Shown here: positions 7,886 to 15,828 of the stretch, piece after piece
Numbering within the stretch: position 1 is the stretch's first letter
Layout of the letters: every line of letters begins with the position of its first letter
Assembly: GCA_025928645.1 (NCBI GenBank)
Contig: JAICJD010000005.1
Location: 1-52,764, forward strand
Origin: Gemmatimonadales bacterium
GTDB taxonomy: Bacteria > Gemmatimonadota > Gemmatimonadetes > Gemmatimonadales > GWC2-71-9
Length of the DNA stretch: 52,764 nucleotides
Direction: 5' to 3'
Program-made: the position numbers and the translations under genes
Notes under the pieces: model-generated
Told to the model about the DNA's origin: nothing
The model's input: the letters and a program-made list of their open reading frames with translations, nothing else
The model's database searches: none

Positions 7886-9054
7886 AGGTGCGGACGCTTC
7901 GAGTCGCCTGGGGCCTGGCGGTCCTGGGAGTGGCCGCCTGCGGAGGCGACGATGCCACGGCGCCTCCGGCAGGACAGGAGGAGCCGGCCACCGCCGGGTG
8001 CCGCGACGGGACCCTCGAGGAGACCGCCGCCTTGTACCGGGTCTGCTTCCCGCCGTCGTGGAGCGGCGACCTGGTGGTTTATGCCCATGGCTACGTCAAC
8101 GCCGACCAGCCGCTCGCGATCCCCGACGACCAGGTCGAGGGCCAGTCGGTGCAGGACATCGTCACCGGCCTCGGCGACGCCTACGCCACGACGAGCTACC
8201 GCGCCAACGGGCTCGTCGCCGACCAGGGCGCCGAAGACGTGGCAGACCTGGTCGAGGCGGTGCGGGGACGCTTCCAGCCGGATCCCGCCCGGGTGTTCGT
8301 CGTGGGTGTGTCCGAGGGCGGGCTCGTAGCCGCGCTCGCCGCCGAGCAGCGGCCCGAGCTGTTCGCCGGAGCGCTGGCGGCCTGCGGGCCGGTCGGCGAC
8401 TTCCGCGCGCAGATCGACTATTTCGGCGACTTCCGCGTGCTGTTCGACTACTACTTCCCCGGCGTGATTCCCGGCTCCCCCGTGGACGTTCCGGACTCGG
8501 TGCGCGCGCAGTGGCAGACGGTGTTCGTGCCGAAGATCGCGGCGGCGCTGCTCACGCATCCCTCCTCGGCGCTCGAGCTGCTCCAGGTCACCGGCGCGCC
8601 GTTCGATCCGGCCGATCCGACGACGGTCGGCGCCACGGTCCTCGGCGTGCTCGACTACGACATCTTCGCCCTGCCGGATGCGCGGGCCCGGCTCGGCGGG
8701 GAGCCGTTCGACAACAGCGGGCGGGTCTACGCCGGCTCATCGGACGACGCGGCGCTCAACGCCGGCGTCGCACGCGTCGCCGCCGACCCGGCGGCCCGGG
8801 CGGCGCTCGACCGGTTCGAAACGTCTGGCCGGCTGACCGGCCCGGTCAGCACGATCTACACCACCGGCGATCCCATCGTTCCCGCCTCGCAGTCCACCAC
8901 GTATGCCGACAAGGCCGCCGCGGAGGGCGCTGCCGGACTCCTGCAGGCGTTCCCGGTCACCCGCTACGGACACTGCACGTTCACCCGCTCCGAGCTGCTC
9001 GACGCGTTCGCCTCGCTCGTGGGGCGGGTGACGGTGGCGGCAAGGATCGACTGA
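7882..9054 (+). CDS. Lipoprotein alpha/beta hydrolase (putative)
   Basis: A 390-residue exported protein from ATG 7882, coupled to ubiX by an ATGA overlap. The N-terminus has a lipobox (LGVAAC, lipidated Cys20). LVVYAHGYVNADQPL supplies an oxyanion-type HG motif, VGVSEGGLVAAL (about residues 140-151) is the nucleophile elbow GxSxG with Ser near 143, and RYGHCTF near residue 362 is a good candidate for the catalytic histidine. It probably hydrolyses an ester or similar substrate at the cell surface or in the periplasm. The substrate is unknown, and a link to quinone synthesis beyond co-transcription is not shown. Confidence 0.8.
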   Translation: MKVRTLRVAWGLAVLGVAACGGDDATAPPAGQEEPATAGCRDGTLEETAALYRVCFPPSWSGDLVVYAHGYVNADQPLAIPDDQVEGQSVQDIVTGLGDAYATTSYRANGLVADQGAEDVADLVEAVRGRFQPDPARVFVVGVSEGGLVAALAAEQRPELFAGALAACGPVGDFRAQIDYFGDFRVLFDYYFPGVIPGSPVDVPDSVRAQWQTVFVPKIAAALLTHPSSALELLQVTGAPFDPADPTTVGATVLGVLDYDIFALPDARARLGGEPFDNSGRVYAGSSDDAALNAGVARVAADPAARAALDRFETSGRLTGPVSTIYTTGDPIVPASQSTTYADKAAAEGAAGLLQAFPVTRYGHCTFTRSELLDAFASLVGRVTVAARID

Positions 9055-9059
9055 GCCGC

Positions 9060-9551
9060 ATGCGGATCGGCGTCCTCTCGGACACGCACGGCCTGCTCCG
9101 TCCCGAGGTGTTCGAGGTCTTCGAGCAGGTCGACCACATCCTCCACGGCGGCGACGTGGGGCCGATCGGCCTGCTCGATGAGCTGGCCGCGCTCGCCCCG
9201 GTGACGGCGGTGTACGGCAACACCGACGGCTCGGCGGTACGGAGCCGTCTCGCGCAGGTGGCCCGCGTCGAGCTCGACGGCTTCACGATCGTCGTCACCC
9301 ACGGCGACCAGTTCGGCTCGCCGACGCCCGAGCGCCTGCAGCGCGAGTTTCCGGACGCTGAGATCATCATCTTCGGCCACACCCATCGACCGGTGCTCAC
9401 GCTGGTGGACACGGTGGTGACCGTCATGAACCCCGGCGGCGCCGGCCCGCGGAGATTCGATCTGCCCGCCTCGGTCGGCATCCTCGAGCTCGAGCCCGGC
9501 ATCCCGCCGCGCGGCCGGCTGGTGCCGCTGACGCCACTCGATCCGGCCTGA
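9060..9551 (+). CDS. YfcE/MJ0936-type metallophosphoesterase
   Basis: A 163-residue calcineurin-like phosphoesterase from ATG 9060, five nt after the hydrolase stop. All metal-ligand motifs are present in order: LSDTHG (Asp8, His10), HGGDVG (about 34-39), YGNTD (about 56-60), THGDQFG (about 80) and FGHTHRP (about 106). This small single-domain form is the YfcE/MJ0936 class, a phosphodiesterase of unclear physiological substrate. An ORF encoding a signal peptide follows in the same frame right after its stop. Confidence 0.9.
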   Translation: MRIGVLSDTHGLLRPEVFEVFEQVDHILHGGDVGPIGLLDELAALAPVTAVYGNTDGSAVRSRLAQVARVELDGFTIVVTHGDQFGSPTPERLQREFPDAEIIIFGHTHRPVLTLVDTVVTVMNPGGAGPRRFDLPASVGILELEPGIPPRGRLVPLTPLDPA

Positions 9552-9566
9552 CCTACGTCACCTCGC

Positions 9567-10223
9567 ATCCTTGCGGCGCTGCTGCTGTCGTTCGCCTCGG
9601 CGGGGCGCGCGGCCGGGCAGGGGGACACGCTTCTGGTTCGCGAGATCGCCGCGCCGCCGGCGGCTGCCGCGGCGCCCGGCGCCGGCTGGGGCGAGCCGCA
9701 GGTGGTCATCGAGACCCGCCAGGGACTCGCATCCGTCTGGCTGCTCCGCGCCGCCGACACGGTGTTCGTGGCCGCGCACATCCCCGACCGGAGCCGCGCG
9801 TGGTCGGATGCGTTCGTGGTGTGTCTCGATCCCGACGGCGCGGGCGAGGCCGCGCCGGGCCACGATGACTTCGAGTGGTCGCTCCGTCGGAGCCTCGACA
9901 GCAGCGTCGTGTATCGCGGCCGCGACGGCCGGTGGCAGCCGCCGCTCAACGATCCCGACTGGCGGATCCGGACCAATCACGCGGGCGGCGGCTGGGAGGC
10001 CGGTGCGGCGGAGCAGGGGTCCGGCTGGACCGTCGTGCTCCGGCTCGACCCGGCGTGGTTCGCCGGCGCGTCGGGGCTCGAGCCGCGGATGGCGTTCCAG
10101 GTGCACGACGACGACCCCGATGCCTGGTACGCCTGGCCTCGCCGCGTGCACGGCGACGCGGGCAGCAGTGCGCGGACGCTCGACGGCCGCCCCGCGGAAT
10201 GGGTTCCGGTGCGCCACGACTGA
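9567..10223 (+). CDS. Secreted CBM9/DOMON-like protein without a canonical start codon
   Basis: The automatic ORF (from GTG 9702) misses the real N-terminus. In the same frame, codons from 9567 read ATC CTT GCG GCG CTG CTG and translate to I/M-LAALLLSFASAGRAAGQ, a convincing signal peptide. No ATG, GTG or TTG occurs in frame between the upstream stop (9549-9551) and 9702. The likely start is ATC at 9567 (one base from ATG), or the start was mutated or misread. The mature part (WLLRAADTVFVAAHIPDRSR, VVCLDPDGAG) resembles CBM9/DOMON-like carbohydrate-binding domains. Function unknown. Confidence 0.6.
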   Translation: MLAALLLSFASAGRAAGQGDTLLVREIAAPPAAAAAPGAGWGEPQVVIETRQGLASVWLLRAADTVFVAAHIPDRSRAWSDAFVVCLDPDGAGEAAPGHDDFEWSLRRSLDSSVVYRGRDGRWQPPLNDPDWRIRTNHAGGGWEAGAAEQGSGWTVVLRLDPAWFAGASGLEPRMAFQVHDDDPDAWYAWPRRVHGDAGSSARTLDGRPAEWVPVRHD

Positions 10224-10270
10224 GCGCAGGCGAAGCCTCCGGGGACGATCGCTCGGGGCCGAACGCGAAC

Positions 10271-10294
10271 GGGGCACGCCTTCTCGCGTGCCCC
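10271..10294. terminator. Hairpin between convergent genes (putative bidirectional terminator)
   Basis: GGGGCACGC and GCGTGCCCC form a perfect 9-bp stem with a 6-nt loop. The hairpin lies between the plus-strand CBM9-like gene and the minus-strand outer-membrane gene, the right position for a shared terminator. There is no T-tract on either side, which weakens the case for a classical intrinsic terminator. Confidence 0.6.
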
Positions 10295-10327
10295 CTCACG
10301 ATCTCATGCGGGTCAGCCTGATGCCGG

Positions 10328-10948
10328 TTAGAGCCCCAGCCGAAGTCCCGCGCTGAGCGCCCAGTTGTGCGACGTCTTGGTATCCAGGTTGATCGCGGTC
10401 GCCTCCCGTGCGTCGAACTTGCCGATGTAGTCCTTGACCATCAGCTGAAGGCCGAGCCGCGGGGCCAGCGCGACGTCCGCGCCGGCGCCCACGTTATAGG
10501 CGAAGTTGGTCGAGTGCGTGGAGGCCGGCCCGAGATCGACCGACTGCCGGATCGCGCCGGCGCCACCCTGGACAAACGGCGAGATCGGGAGCCCCGCGGT
10601 GACCGGCACTCGGAGACGAAGCGCCGCGTCGTAGAGGAGCACCGAGCTGCGGCCCACGGACACGCCGCCGATGAGCGGCGCCCCGATCTCGAGGTCCGGC
10701 TGCGAGTACGCCACGTTCCCGACCAGCGAGATGGCGCTATTGAAGCCGAGCTGCGCCTCGGCGCCGTAGACGCCGGAGGCTCCGTTCCGGATGCTGGTGC
10801 CGAGCGGACCCGAGACGAGATTCCCGAACTTGATGTAACCGGCGTACGGAGTGATGCCGAACGATGGACCGGAGGACCGCTGGGCGGCCAACGGCGTCGT
10901 GAGCGCCAGGCCGGCGGCCGCACCGGCGATCAGGAACTTGCGGATCAT
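10328..10948 (-). CDS. Outer-membrane beta-barrel protein
   Basis: A 206-residue protein with a signal peptide (residues 1-22, ending PLAAQ) followed by alternating beta strands (FGITPYAGYIKFGN, VYGAEAQLGFNSAISLVGNV, FAYNVGAGADVALAPRLGLQ). It ends with WALSAGLRLGL, the pattern of an OmpA/OmpW-like small barrel. It stands alone on the minus strand with its own promoter and a strong GGGAGG ribosome site. The exact role is unknown; small 8-stranded barrels of this kind are often adhesive or structural. Confidence 0.8.
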   Translation of the reverse strand: MIRKFLIAGAAAGLALTTPLAAQRSSGPSFGITPYAGYIKFGNLVSGPLGTSIRNGASGVYGAEAQLGFNSAISLVGNVAYSQPDLEIGAPLIGGVSVGRSSVLLYDAALRLRVPVTAGLPISPFVQGGAGAIRQSVDLGPASTHSTNFAYNVGAGADVALAPRLGLQLMVKDYIGKFDAREATAINLDTKTSHNWALSAGLRLGL

Positions 10949-11010
10949 GTTGACCTCCCGAGCGTAAGTGGATCTGCGTGAGCGGCGGGAGGTAGAGCAG
11001 CTTTAGTGCC

Positions 11011-11040
11011 AGAATATGCAGCGCGCTAAGTGGTTGTCAA
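11011..11040 (-). promoter_or_regulatory. Sigma-70-type promoter of the outer-membrane barrel gene
   Basis: On the minus strand a perfect -35 box TTGACA (11040-11035) is followed after 18 nt by TATTCT (11016-11011). Transcription would begin about 55-60 nt before the ATG at 10948, which has GGGAGG just upstream. This is a good consensus match in an AT-richer patch of an otherwise GC-rich region. Confidence 0.6.
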
Positions 11041-11515
11041 TTATTGGGTTGCGAAAAGTGGCGGTCGGAGGAATCGCCCTCTGGAGAAGGATCGACGGTG
11101 ATCCGCGCTCTCGAATCAGGTACGGCGCCCTGGCTGAAGCCCAAGCTGGGTGGAATTCGGTACAGGAGGTTCACCACGGAACCACGGAAGACACGGACAA
11201 CGGCCACGGAAACAGCTTTTGGGTGGACGGCACACCGACCATCACCACCAACTTGATGTTGTCCGGGTCCGGGGTGCCTTCCCTTGCCAGGAGCCCTCCG
11301 AGCCTCCGTGCTCTCCGTGGTTGCTTTTCACCTAGCGGCGGACCCTACGGGTGTGCTGTTCACCCAAGAAGCTGTTTCCGTGGCCGGTGTCCGTGCCCTC
11401 CGTGGTTCCGTGGTGAACTTTCGCGGACCAGGAACTCAACGGGTGTGCGGTCGCGAGTCGAGCTTGCCGCGGCGCGGTGAGTCACATCGGATAGATCGAA
11501 GCACAGTGGCGTCGC
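11041..11515. other. Long non-coding stretch between barrel gene and nuclease gene
   Basis: No convincing gene is seen here. The plus-strand ORFs in the track (11016-11480, 11284-11601) have no domain pattern and largely translate the inverted repeat. The main content is the repeat described separately (11169-11418). Upstream of it is a featureless stretch of about 130 nt. Confidence 0.6.
11169..11418. repeat. Long imperfect inverted repeat, family B ('CCACGGA' element)
   Basis: The left arm (11169 to about 11238) starts GTTCACCACGGAACCACGG. The right arm (about 11349-11418) reads the reverse complement with only a few differences over about 70 nt. A further CACGGAG-type block lies between the arms (about 11303-11323). 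The whole element is about 250 nt, has no transposase ORF, and resembles a non-autonomous palindromic element. Similar CCACGGA-rich repeats occur in many large environmental genomes; that comparison is from memory. Confidence 0.8.
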
Positions 11516-12637
11516 CTAGGCCGGCACCTGCTCCCCGGCCCAGTCCGCGTAGGCCGAGGTCCGGCGGAGCGCCTCGGGATGGGCCCGGAACCACGACATG
11601 AGCAGGAGGATCTCGTCCAGCGATTCGAGCGGCAGCGGCCCGGATGGCGGCTGCGGCCGCGCCGCTTCCTCGGCGACCACCCCGCGGAAGGCCTCGAGCT
11701 CGATCGGAGTCGAGGGGTAGGGGAACGAGGCCCGGACCACGCCCTGCCGCACGAGATACACCCGATCGTCGCCGAACTCGCCCGGATCGCGGTACACGAA
11801 GGTGAGGAGGTCGCGGGCCGAGCGGGCTCGGCTGGTCGCCGCGAGGAGCCACTCGAGCTGCTCGAACCGCTCGCGCCACCGCGCCGCCAGCTCGAATCGC
11901 GCCTCGGCGGCCGCCTCCTGCATCGACCGCACCACTCGGTCCATGGGCTGGATCGTCCGGCCCTCGAGAAAAGCGCGCGCCGTGTCGACCCGCCGCCGGT
12001 ACTCCAGCTCCGCCACGAACCCCGCGCACGGGCCGGTGCACGAGCCGAGCTCGTATCGCATGCAGCCGGCCTGGCGCGGCTGGCCGAACAGGTCGCCCTG
12101 GCCGGTGAACGCCGCCGGCATCTCCTGGGTGCAGTCGCGCAGGCCAAGCAGGTCGTTCAACGTCCGCACCGCCTCGAGCGTCCGGCCAAGCGAATGGAAG
12201 GGGCCGTAGCACCAGGCGTCGCTCTTCGCCACGGTGGCGCCCGCGTAGACCCGCGGCGCGGGCTCCGCCGAGATCTTGATCAGCACCGAGCGGCGCGTCA
12301 CGTTGCCGCGATAGTTGAAGTGAGGCCGGTACAGCCGGATCTGCCGCAGCTCGCCGAGATAGGCGGCGAACTCGCTCGGCACGTAGTCCCACGTGATGTT
12401 GCTCGCGGCGTAGAGGATGCGGGCTGCCTTGTCGTCCGGATACTCGGCGCGGAAATAGGTGAGGAGCCGCGTCCGGAGCCGCTTCGCCTTCCCCACGTAG
12501 ATGACGCGGCCCAGCGCGTCGGTCATGCGGTAGATCGCGGGCCGGTTCTCGGCCAGCGCCCGGACCCGCTGGCGAAGCTGCTCGAGATCGGTCGAAGGGA
12601 GCCGCGCCGCGCGTTGCGCCCGGCGGGCTCGGCTCAC
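11516..12637 (-). CDS. UvrC-like GIY-YIG nuclease (N-terminal half only)
   Basis: A 373-residue protein from GTG 12637, which overlaps the mutM stop (GTGA); the longer ORF start in the track lies inside mutM. It matches the N-terminal part of UvrC: a GIY-YIG domain (about residues 28-110; IYRMTDALGRVIYVGKAKRL), four cysteines spaced as in the UvrC iron-sulfur site (RDCTQEM, then CMRYELGSCTGPC), and a UVR-like helical region (ARFELAARWRERFEQLEWL). The RNase H-like nuclease and helix-hairpin-helix domains of full UvrC are absent, as in Cho-type proteins. It likely incises damaged DNA; coupling to mutM supports repair. Confidence 0.82.
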   Translation of the reverse strand: MSRARRAQRAARLPSTDLEQLRQRVRALAENRPAIYRMTDALGRVIYVGKAKRLRTRLLTYFRAEYPDDKAARILYAASNITWDYVPSEFAAYLGELRQIRLYRPHFNYRGNVTRRSVLIKISAEPAPRVYAGATVAKSDAWCYGPFHSLGRTLEAVRTLNDLLGLRDCTQEMPAAFTGQGDLFGQPRQAGCMRYELGSCTGPCAGFVAELEYRRRVDTARAFLEGRTIQPMDRVVRSMQEAAAEARFELAARWRERFEQLEWLLAATSRARSARDLLTFVYRDPGEFGDDRVYLVRQGVVRASFPYPSTPIELEAFRGVVAEEAARPQPPSGPLPLESLDEILLLMSWFRAHPEALRRTSAYADWAGEQVPA

Positions 12638-13458
12638 GATTGGCACCGGTGGCAGAAGACCGTGATGCGGCCATCGATCGCGTGCGTGCCGATAAGGCGC
12701 GTGCCGCAGCGCCGGCACGGCTCGCCCTCGCGCCCGTAGACCAGCAGCTCGAGCTGGAAGTTGCCGGGCTCGCCGGTGCCCGTCCGGTAGTCGCGGACCG
12801 TGGTGCCGCTCGACGCGATCGCCGCCTGAAGAATCCGGACGAGCTCGCGGTGCAGGCGGCGGTGGTCCTCCGGCGCGAGGCGGTTCGCCGGCTTGGAGGG
12901 ATCGATGCCCGCGGCGAACAGGGCCTCGTTCGCGTAGATGTTGCCGACGCCGGCGAGATGATGCTGGTCCATCAGCACCTTCTTCACGGCTTGGCGCGAG
13001 CTCCCGAGCGCCTCACCGAGTCGCTCGGGGGTGAAGTCTGGCGCGAGCGGCTCCGGGCCGATCGCGTCGGTGTAGCGGCGCCAGGCCCGGTCGTCGAGCA
13101 GCAGCAGCTTGCCGATCCGGCGCACGTCCCGGTAGACCAGCTCCCGGCCATCGTCCAGCGGTGCGCGCAGCACGGCGTAGCGGGCCTCCTCCCGGCTGAG
13201 CGGTCGGTCGTACACGATGAGCGATCCCGTCATCCCCGGCTGCACGACGAGCCGCCGCGGTCCGAAATCGAGCACGGCGTGCTTGGCGCGGCGGAAAACC
13301 GACTGCACGGTGGCGCCCCGCAGATCGCGCAGCAGCCGCCGCCGGCTCACGCCGCGCAGGATGTCATCGTGACTCAGCGAGGGCCGGCCGAGCTGGCGGC
13401 CGACGAGGGCGGGACGGATGTCTCGGACGATGGTTTCGACTTCGGGTAACTCGGGCAT
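12634..13458 (-). CDS. mutM: Formamidopyrimidine-DNA glycosylase MutM (Fpg)
   Basis: A 274-residue base-excision repair enzyme that removes 8-oxoguanine and ring-opened purines and nicks the strand. The catalytic N-terminus MPELPEVET (Pro2 nucleophile, Glu3) is intact. VQPGMTGSLIVYD and DQHHLAGVGNIYANEALF are family motifs. The C-terminal zinc finger is complete (CRRCG...FCHRCQS). Length is normal. It is translationally coupled to the UvrC-like nuclease downstream, forming a two-gene DNA repair operon. Confidence 0.96.
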   Translation of the reverse strand: MPELPEVETIVRDIRPALVGRQLGRPSLSHDDILRGVSRRRLLRDLRGATVQSVFRRAKHAVLDFGPRRLVVQPGMTGSLIVYDRPLSREEARYAVLRAPLDDGRELVYRDVRRIGKLLLLDDRAWRRYTDAIGPEPLAPDFTPERLGEALGSSRQAVKKVLMDQHHLAGVGNIYANEALFAAGIDPSKPANRLAPEDHRRLHRELVRILQAAIASSGTTVRDYRTGTGEPGNFQLELLVYGREGEPCRRCGTRLIGTHAIDGRITVFCHRCQS

Positions 13459-13482
13459 GACACCGAAACTTAACCGCAGCCT

Positions 13483-14763
13483 TCAGCGCGCCACCCGCTC
13501 CGCCTCGCGCCAGCCGATGTCCCGGCGGTAGATCTTCCCCTCGAATCGCACCGCCTCGGCGACGTGCCGGCTGAGCCGCTGGGCCTCGGCGAAGCTCGGG
13601 GCCACGGCGGTCACGTTGAGCACCCGGCCGCCTTTGACCGTGAGCCGGCCGTCCGCGTCGCGCGCGGTGCCTGCGTGGAAGATCGTGACGCCGTCGGGGA
13701 GCGTGGAAGGCAGCTCGATCTCCGCGCCCGACTCCGGGCGGTCGGGATAGCCGCGCGAGGCCAGCACGGTGGTGACGGAGCACCGGTCGCTATGGCGCGC
13801 GATCGGGGAGACCTGCTCGCCCAGCGCCACGTGCCAGAGCGACTCGGTAAAGCCGCCCGACAGCACCGGCAGCACTACCTGGGTCTCGGGGTCACCCAGA
13901 CGGCAATTGAACTCCACCACCCACGGCGTGCCCGCCGCGTCCACCATGAGCCCGGCGTAGAGCACGCCGGTGAAGGGTGCACCGCGCCGGCGAAGCTCCA
14001 CGAGCGCCGGTTCGAGCACCTCACGCCGCGCCCGCTCGAGGACCGCAGGAGTCGCGACCGCCACCGGGCTGTACGCGCCCATGCCGCCGGTGTTGGGGCC
14101 GGCATCGCCTTCGAGCAGGCGCTTGTGATCCTGCGACACGGGGAGCAGCTCGACGTCGCGCCCGTCGGTCACGGCCAGGACCGAGATCTCCTCGCCCACC
14201 AGGAAATCCTCGATCACCACGGTCGTTCCCGCCGCCCCGAAGGCACGGTCGCCGAGCATCGACCGCACCGCGGACGCCGCCTCGGCTCGCGTGGCGCACA
14301 CCACCGCGCCCTTGCCCGCGGCCAGGCCCGACGCCTTCACCACCAGCGGCTCGGCGTGCCGGTCCACATAGGCCAGCGCGGGCCCGAGCGCCTGAAAGGT
14401 CCGGCTGGCCGCCGTGGGAATGCCGGCCGAGGCCATGACGTCCTTGGCGAACGCCTTCGAGGCCTCGATCTGTGCGGCCGCCGCGCCGGGCCCGAACACC
14501 GCCCGTCCTTCGGCTCTCAGCCGATCGGCCAGCCCACGCGCGAGCGGCACCTCCGGCCCGACCACGGTGAGGTCGACGCCGTGCATGTCGGCGGCGTCGG
14601 CGATGCGATCGAGGTCGTCGGCGGGGATCGGAAGGTTGGTAGCCAACTCGGCCGTGCCGGGATTGCCCGGCGCGCAGAACAGGTCGGCGTCGGGGTTCTC
14701 GCGGCGGAAGGTCCAGCAGAGGGCGTGCTCCCGGCCGCCGCCCCCGACGACCAGCAGCCTCAC
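13483..14763 (-). CDS. purD: Phosphoribosylamine-glycine ligase PurD
   Basis: A 426-residue ATP-grasp enzyme of purine synthesis (second step, forming GAR). I start it at GTG 14763, overlapping the M48 peptidase stop (GTGA), because the family begins exactly there with RLLVVGGGGREHALCW. Further motifs are VVGPEVPLARGLADRL, the ATP-grasp core VVKASGLAAGKGAVVCA, and DHKRLLEGDAGPNTGGMGAYSP with EFNCRLGDPETQ, all PurD-specific. The 584-residue ORF in the track extends into the peptidase gene and is not real. Confidence 0.96.
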   Translation of the reverse strand: MRLLVVGGGGREHALCWTFRRENPDADLFCAPGNPGTAELATNLPIPADDLDRIADAADMHGVDLTVVGPEVPLARGLADRLRAEGRAVFGPGAAAAQIEASKAFAKDVMASAGIPTAASRTFQALGPALAYVDRHAEPLVVKASGLAAGKGAVVCATRAEAASAVRSMLGDRAFGAAGTTVVIEDFLVGEEISVLAVTDGRDVELLPVSQDHKRLLEGDAGPNTGGMGAYSPVAVATPAVLERARREVLEPALVELRRRGAPFTGVLYAGLMVDAAGTPWVVEFNCRLGDPETQVVLPVLSGGFTESLWHVALGEQVSPIARHSDRCSVTTVLASRGYPDRPESGAEIELPSTLPDGVTIFHAGTARDADGRLTVKGGRVLNVTAVAPSFAEAQRLSRHVAEAVRFEGKIYRRDIGWREAERVAR

Positions 14764-15776
14764 GACTTCTGCGCGTTCCGGAAAGCCTCGCGGGCCCGTT
14801 CGGCGGCGCGTTTGGCCGCGTCCGCGACATGCCCGGCGAATTCCCGCGCTTCGGCGGCGTAGTAGTTGCCCGCCGCGCTCAGGTCGTCGCCCAGCGGCCG
14901 GTCGGAGGTGTCGGGGCCGCGACGCGCGTACTCGCCGCGAAGGATCCGATCGTACTCTCCGCTCGACAACCACCGCTGCAGCTCGGCCGCGCGCACCGTG
15001 TGCATCGGATGGGTGAGCGCCAGCGTGCTGAGGACCTTGTAGACCACGTCGAGGCCTTCGCCGCTCGCGGCGTACTCGTGCGCCTGCTGCATGAAGGCGT
15101 CGGCGTTGAGCTGTCCGGCGAAGGCGCCGCCCCGGCCGCCGCCCGCCATCTTCATCGCCAGGCGCTGCGCGGCCACGCTGTCCTGCGCGCCGAGCAGCCC
15201 GGCGCGATCCGCGGAGAGCTCGGATTTGCGCGACCACTCGAGGAAGGCGAGCCGGATCGGCAGGACCGCGAGCCCCGCCAGCGTGGGCAGCGCGCCGAGG
15301 CTGATGAGCGCGAGTACCGCGGCGATGGTCCGGTACAGCGCGTGCCCGCTCATCACGTGCCCCAGCTCGTGGGCGAGCAACACGCGCAGCTCGTCGTCGT
15401 CCAGCAGCTCGACCGCCGCGGAGTGCACCACGATGAACGGCCGGTCGATGCCATACGCGCCGGCGTTGAAGAACGGCGTCTGGGACAGGTACAGCTCGGG
15501 CACGTTGGGCCAGTCGAAGGTAGTCGTGACCTCATTGTGCAGGTGCCAGAGCTTGGGAAACTGCGCCGGGCCGATCCGGACCGCGTTGCCCTGGAACAAC
15601 AGCCGGACGCCGCGCTCGCCGCCAAGCAGGGCCAGCGTCTTTCGGATGACCTCGTCCACGCCAGGGATCGCGCGCAGCGCCTGGAGGGCGGCCCGGTCGG
15701 CCGGATGTTCCCAGGAGACGGCCCCGATCTCGGGAAAGCTCTGACGAGGGCGCTGGGCGGGAAGGCTCGTGCTCAT
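14760..15776 (-). CDS. M48-family zinc metallopeptidase (HtpX/Ste24-like)
   Basis: A 338-residue protein with the zinc motif HELGH (about residues 138-142) and downstream ELSADRAG, which supplies the third ligand glutamate. Between them are two hydrophobic stretches (IAAVLALISLGALPTLAGLAVLPI), so it is probably an integral inner-membrane protease. The C-terminal part (THPMHTVRAAELQRWL, REFAGHVADAAKRAAERARE) is helical and charged. M48 proteases degrade damaged membrane proteins. It precedes purD with a GTGA overlap, an association without an obvious pathway link. Confidence 0.88.
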   Translation of the reverse strand: MSTSLPAQRPRQSFPEIGAVSWEHPADRAALQALRAIPGVDEVIRKTLALLGGERGVRLLFQGNAVRIGPAQFPKLWHLHNEVTTTFDWPNVPELYLSQTPFFNAGAYGIDRPFIVVHSAAVELLDDDELRVLLAHELGHVMSGHALYRTIAAVLALISLGALPTLAGLAVLPIRLAFLEWSRKSELSADRAGLLGAQDSVAAQRLAMKMAGGGRGGAFAGQLNADAFMQQAHEYAASGEGLDVVYKVLSTLALTHPMHTVRAAELQRWLSSGEYDRILRGEYARRGPDTSDRPLGDDLSAAGNYYAAEAREFAGHVADAAKRAAERAREAFRNAQKS

Positions 15777-15828
15777 GGGCGGCTCGGGTTGGAGTCGGCT
15801 GCCCCTACGCGGCCGAATCGCGAAGGTT

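Noticed and set aside
11016-11601. Plus-strand ORFs in the long intergenic stretch as small genes
   Set aside because: They translate the inverted repeat, lack ribosome sites and show no protein-like composition.
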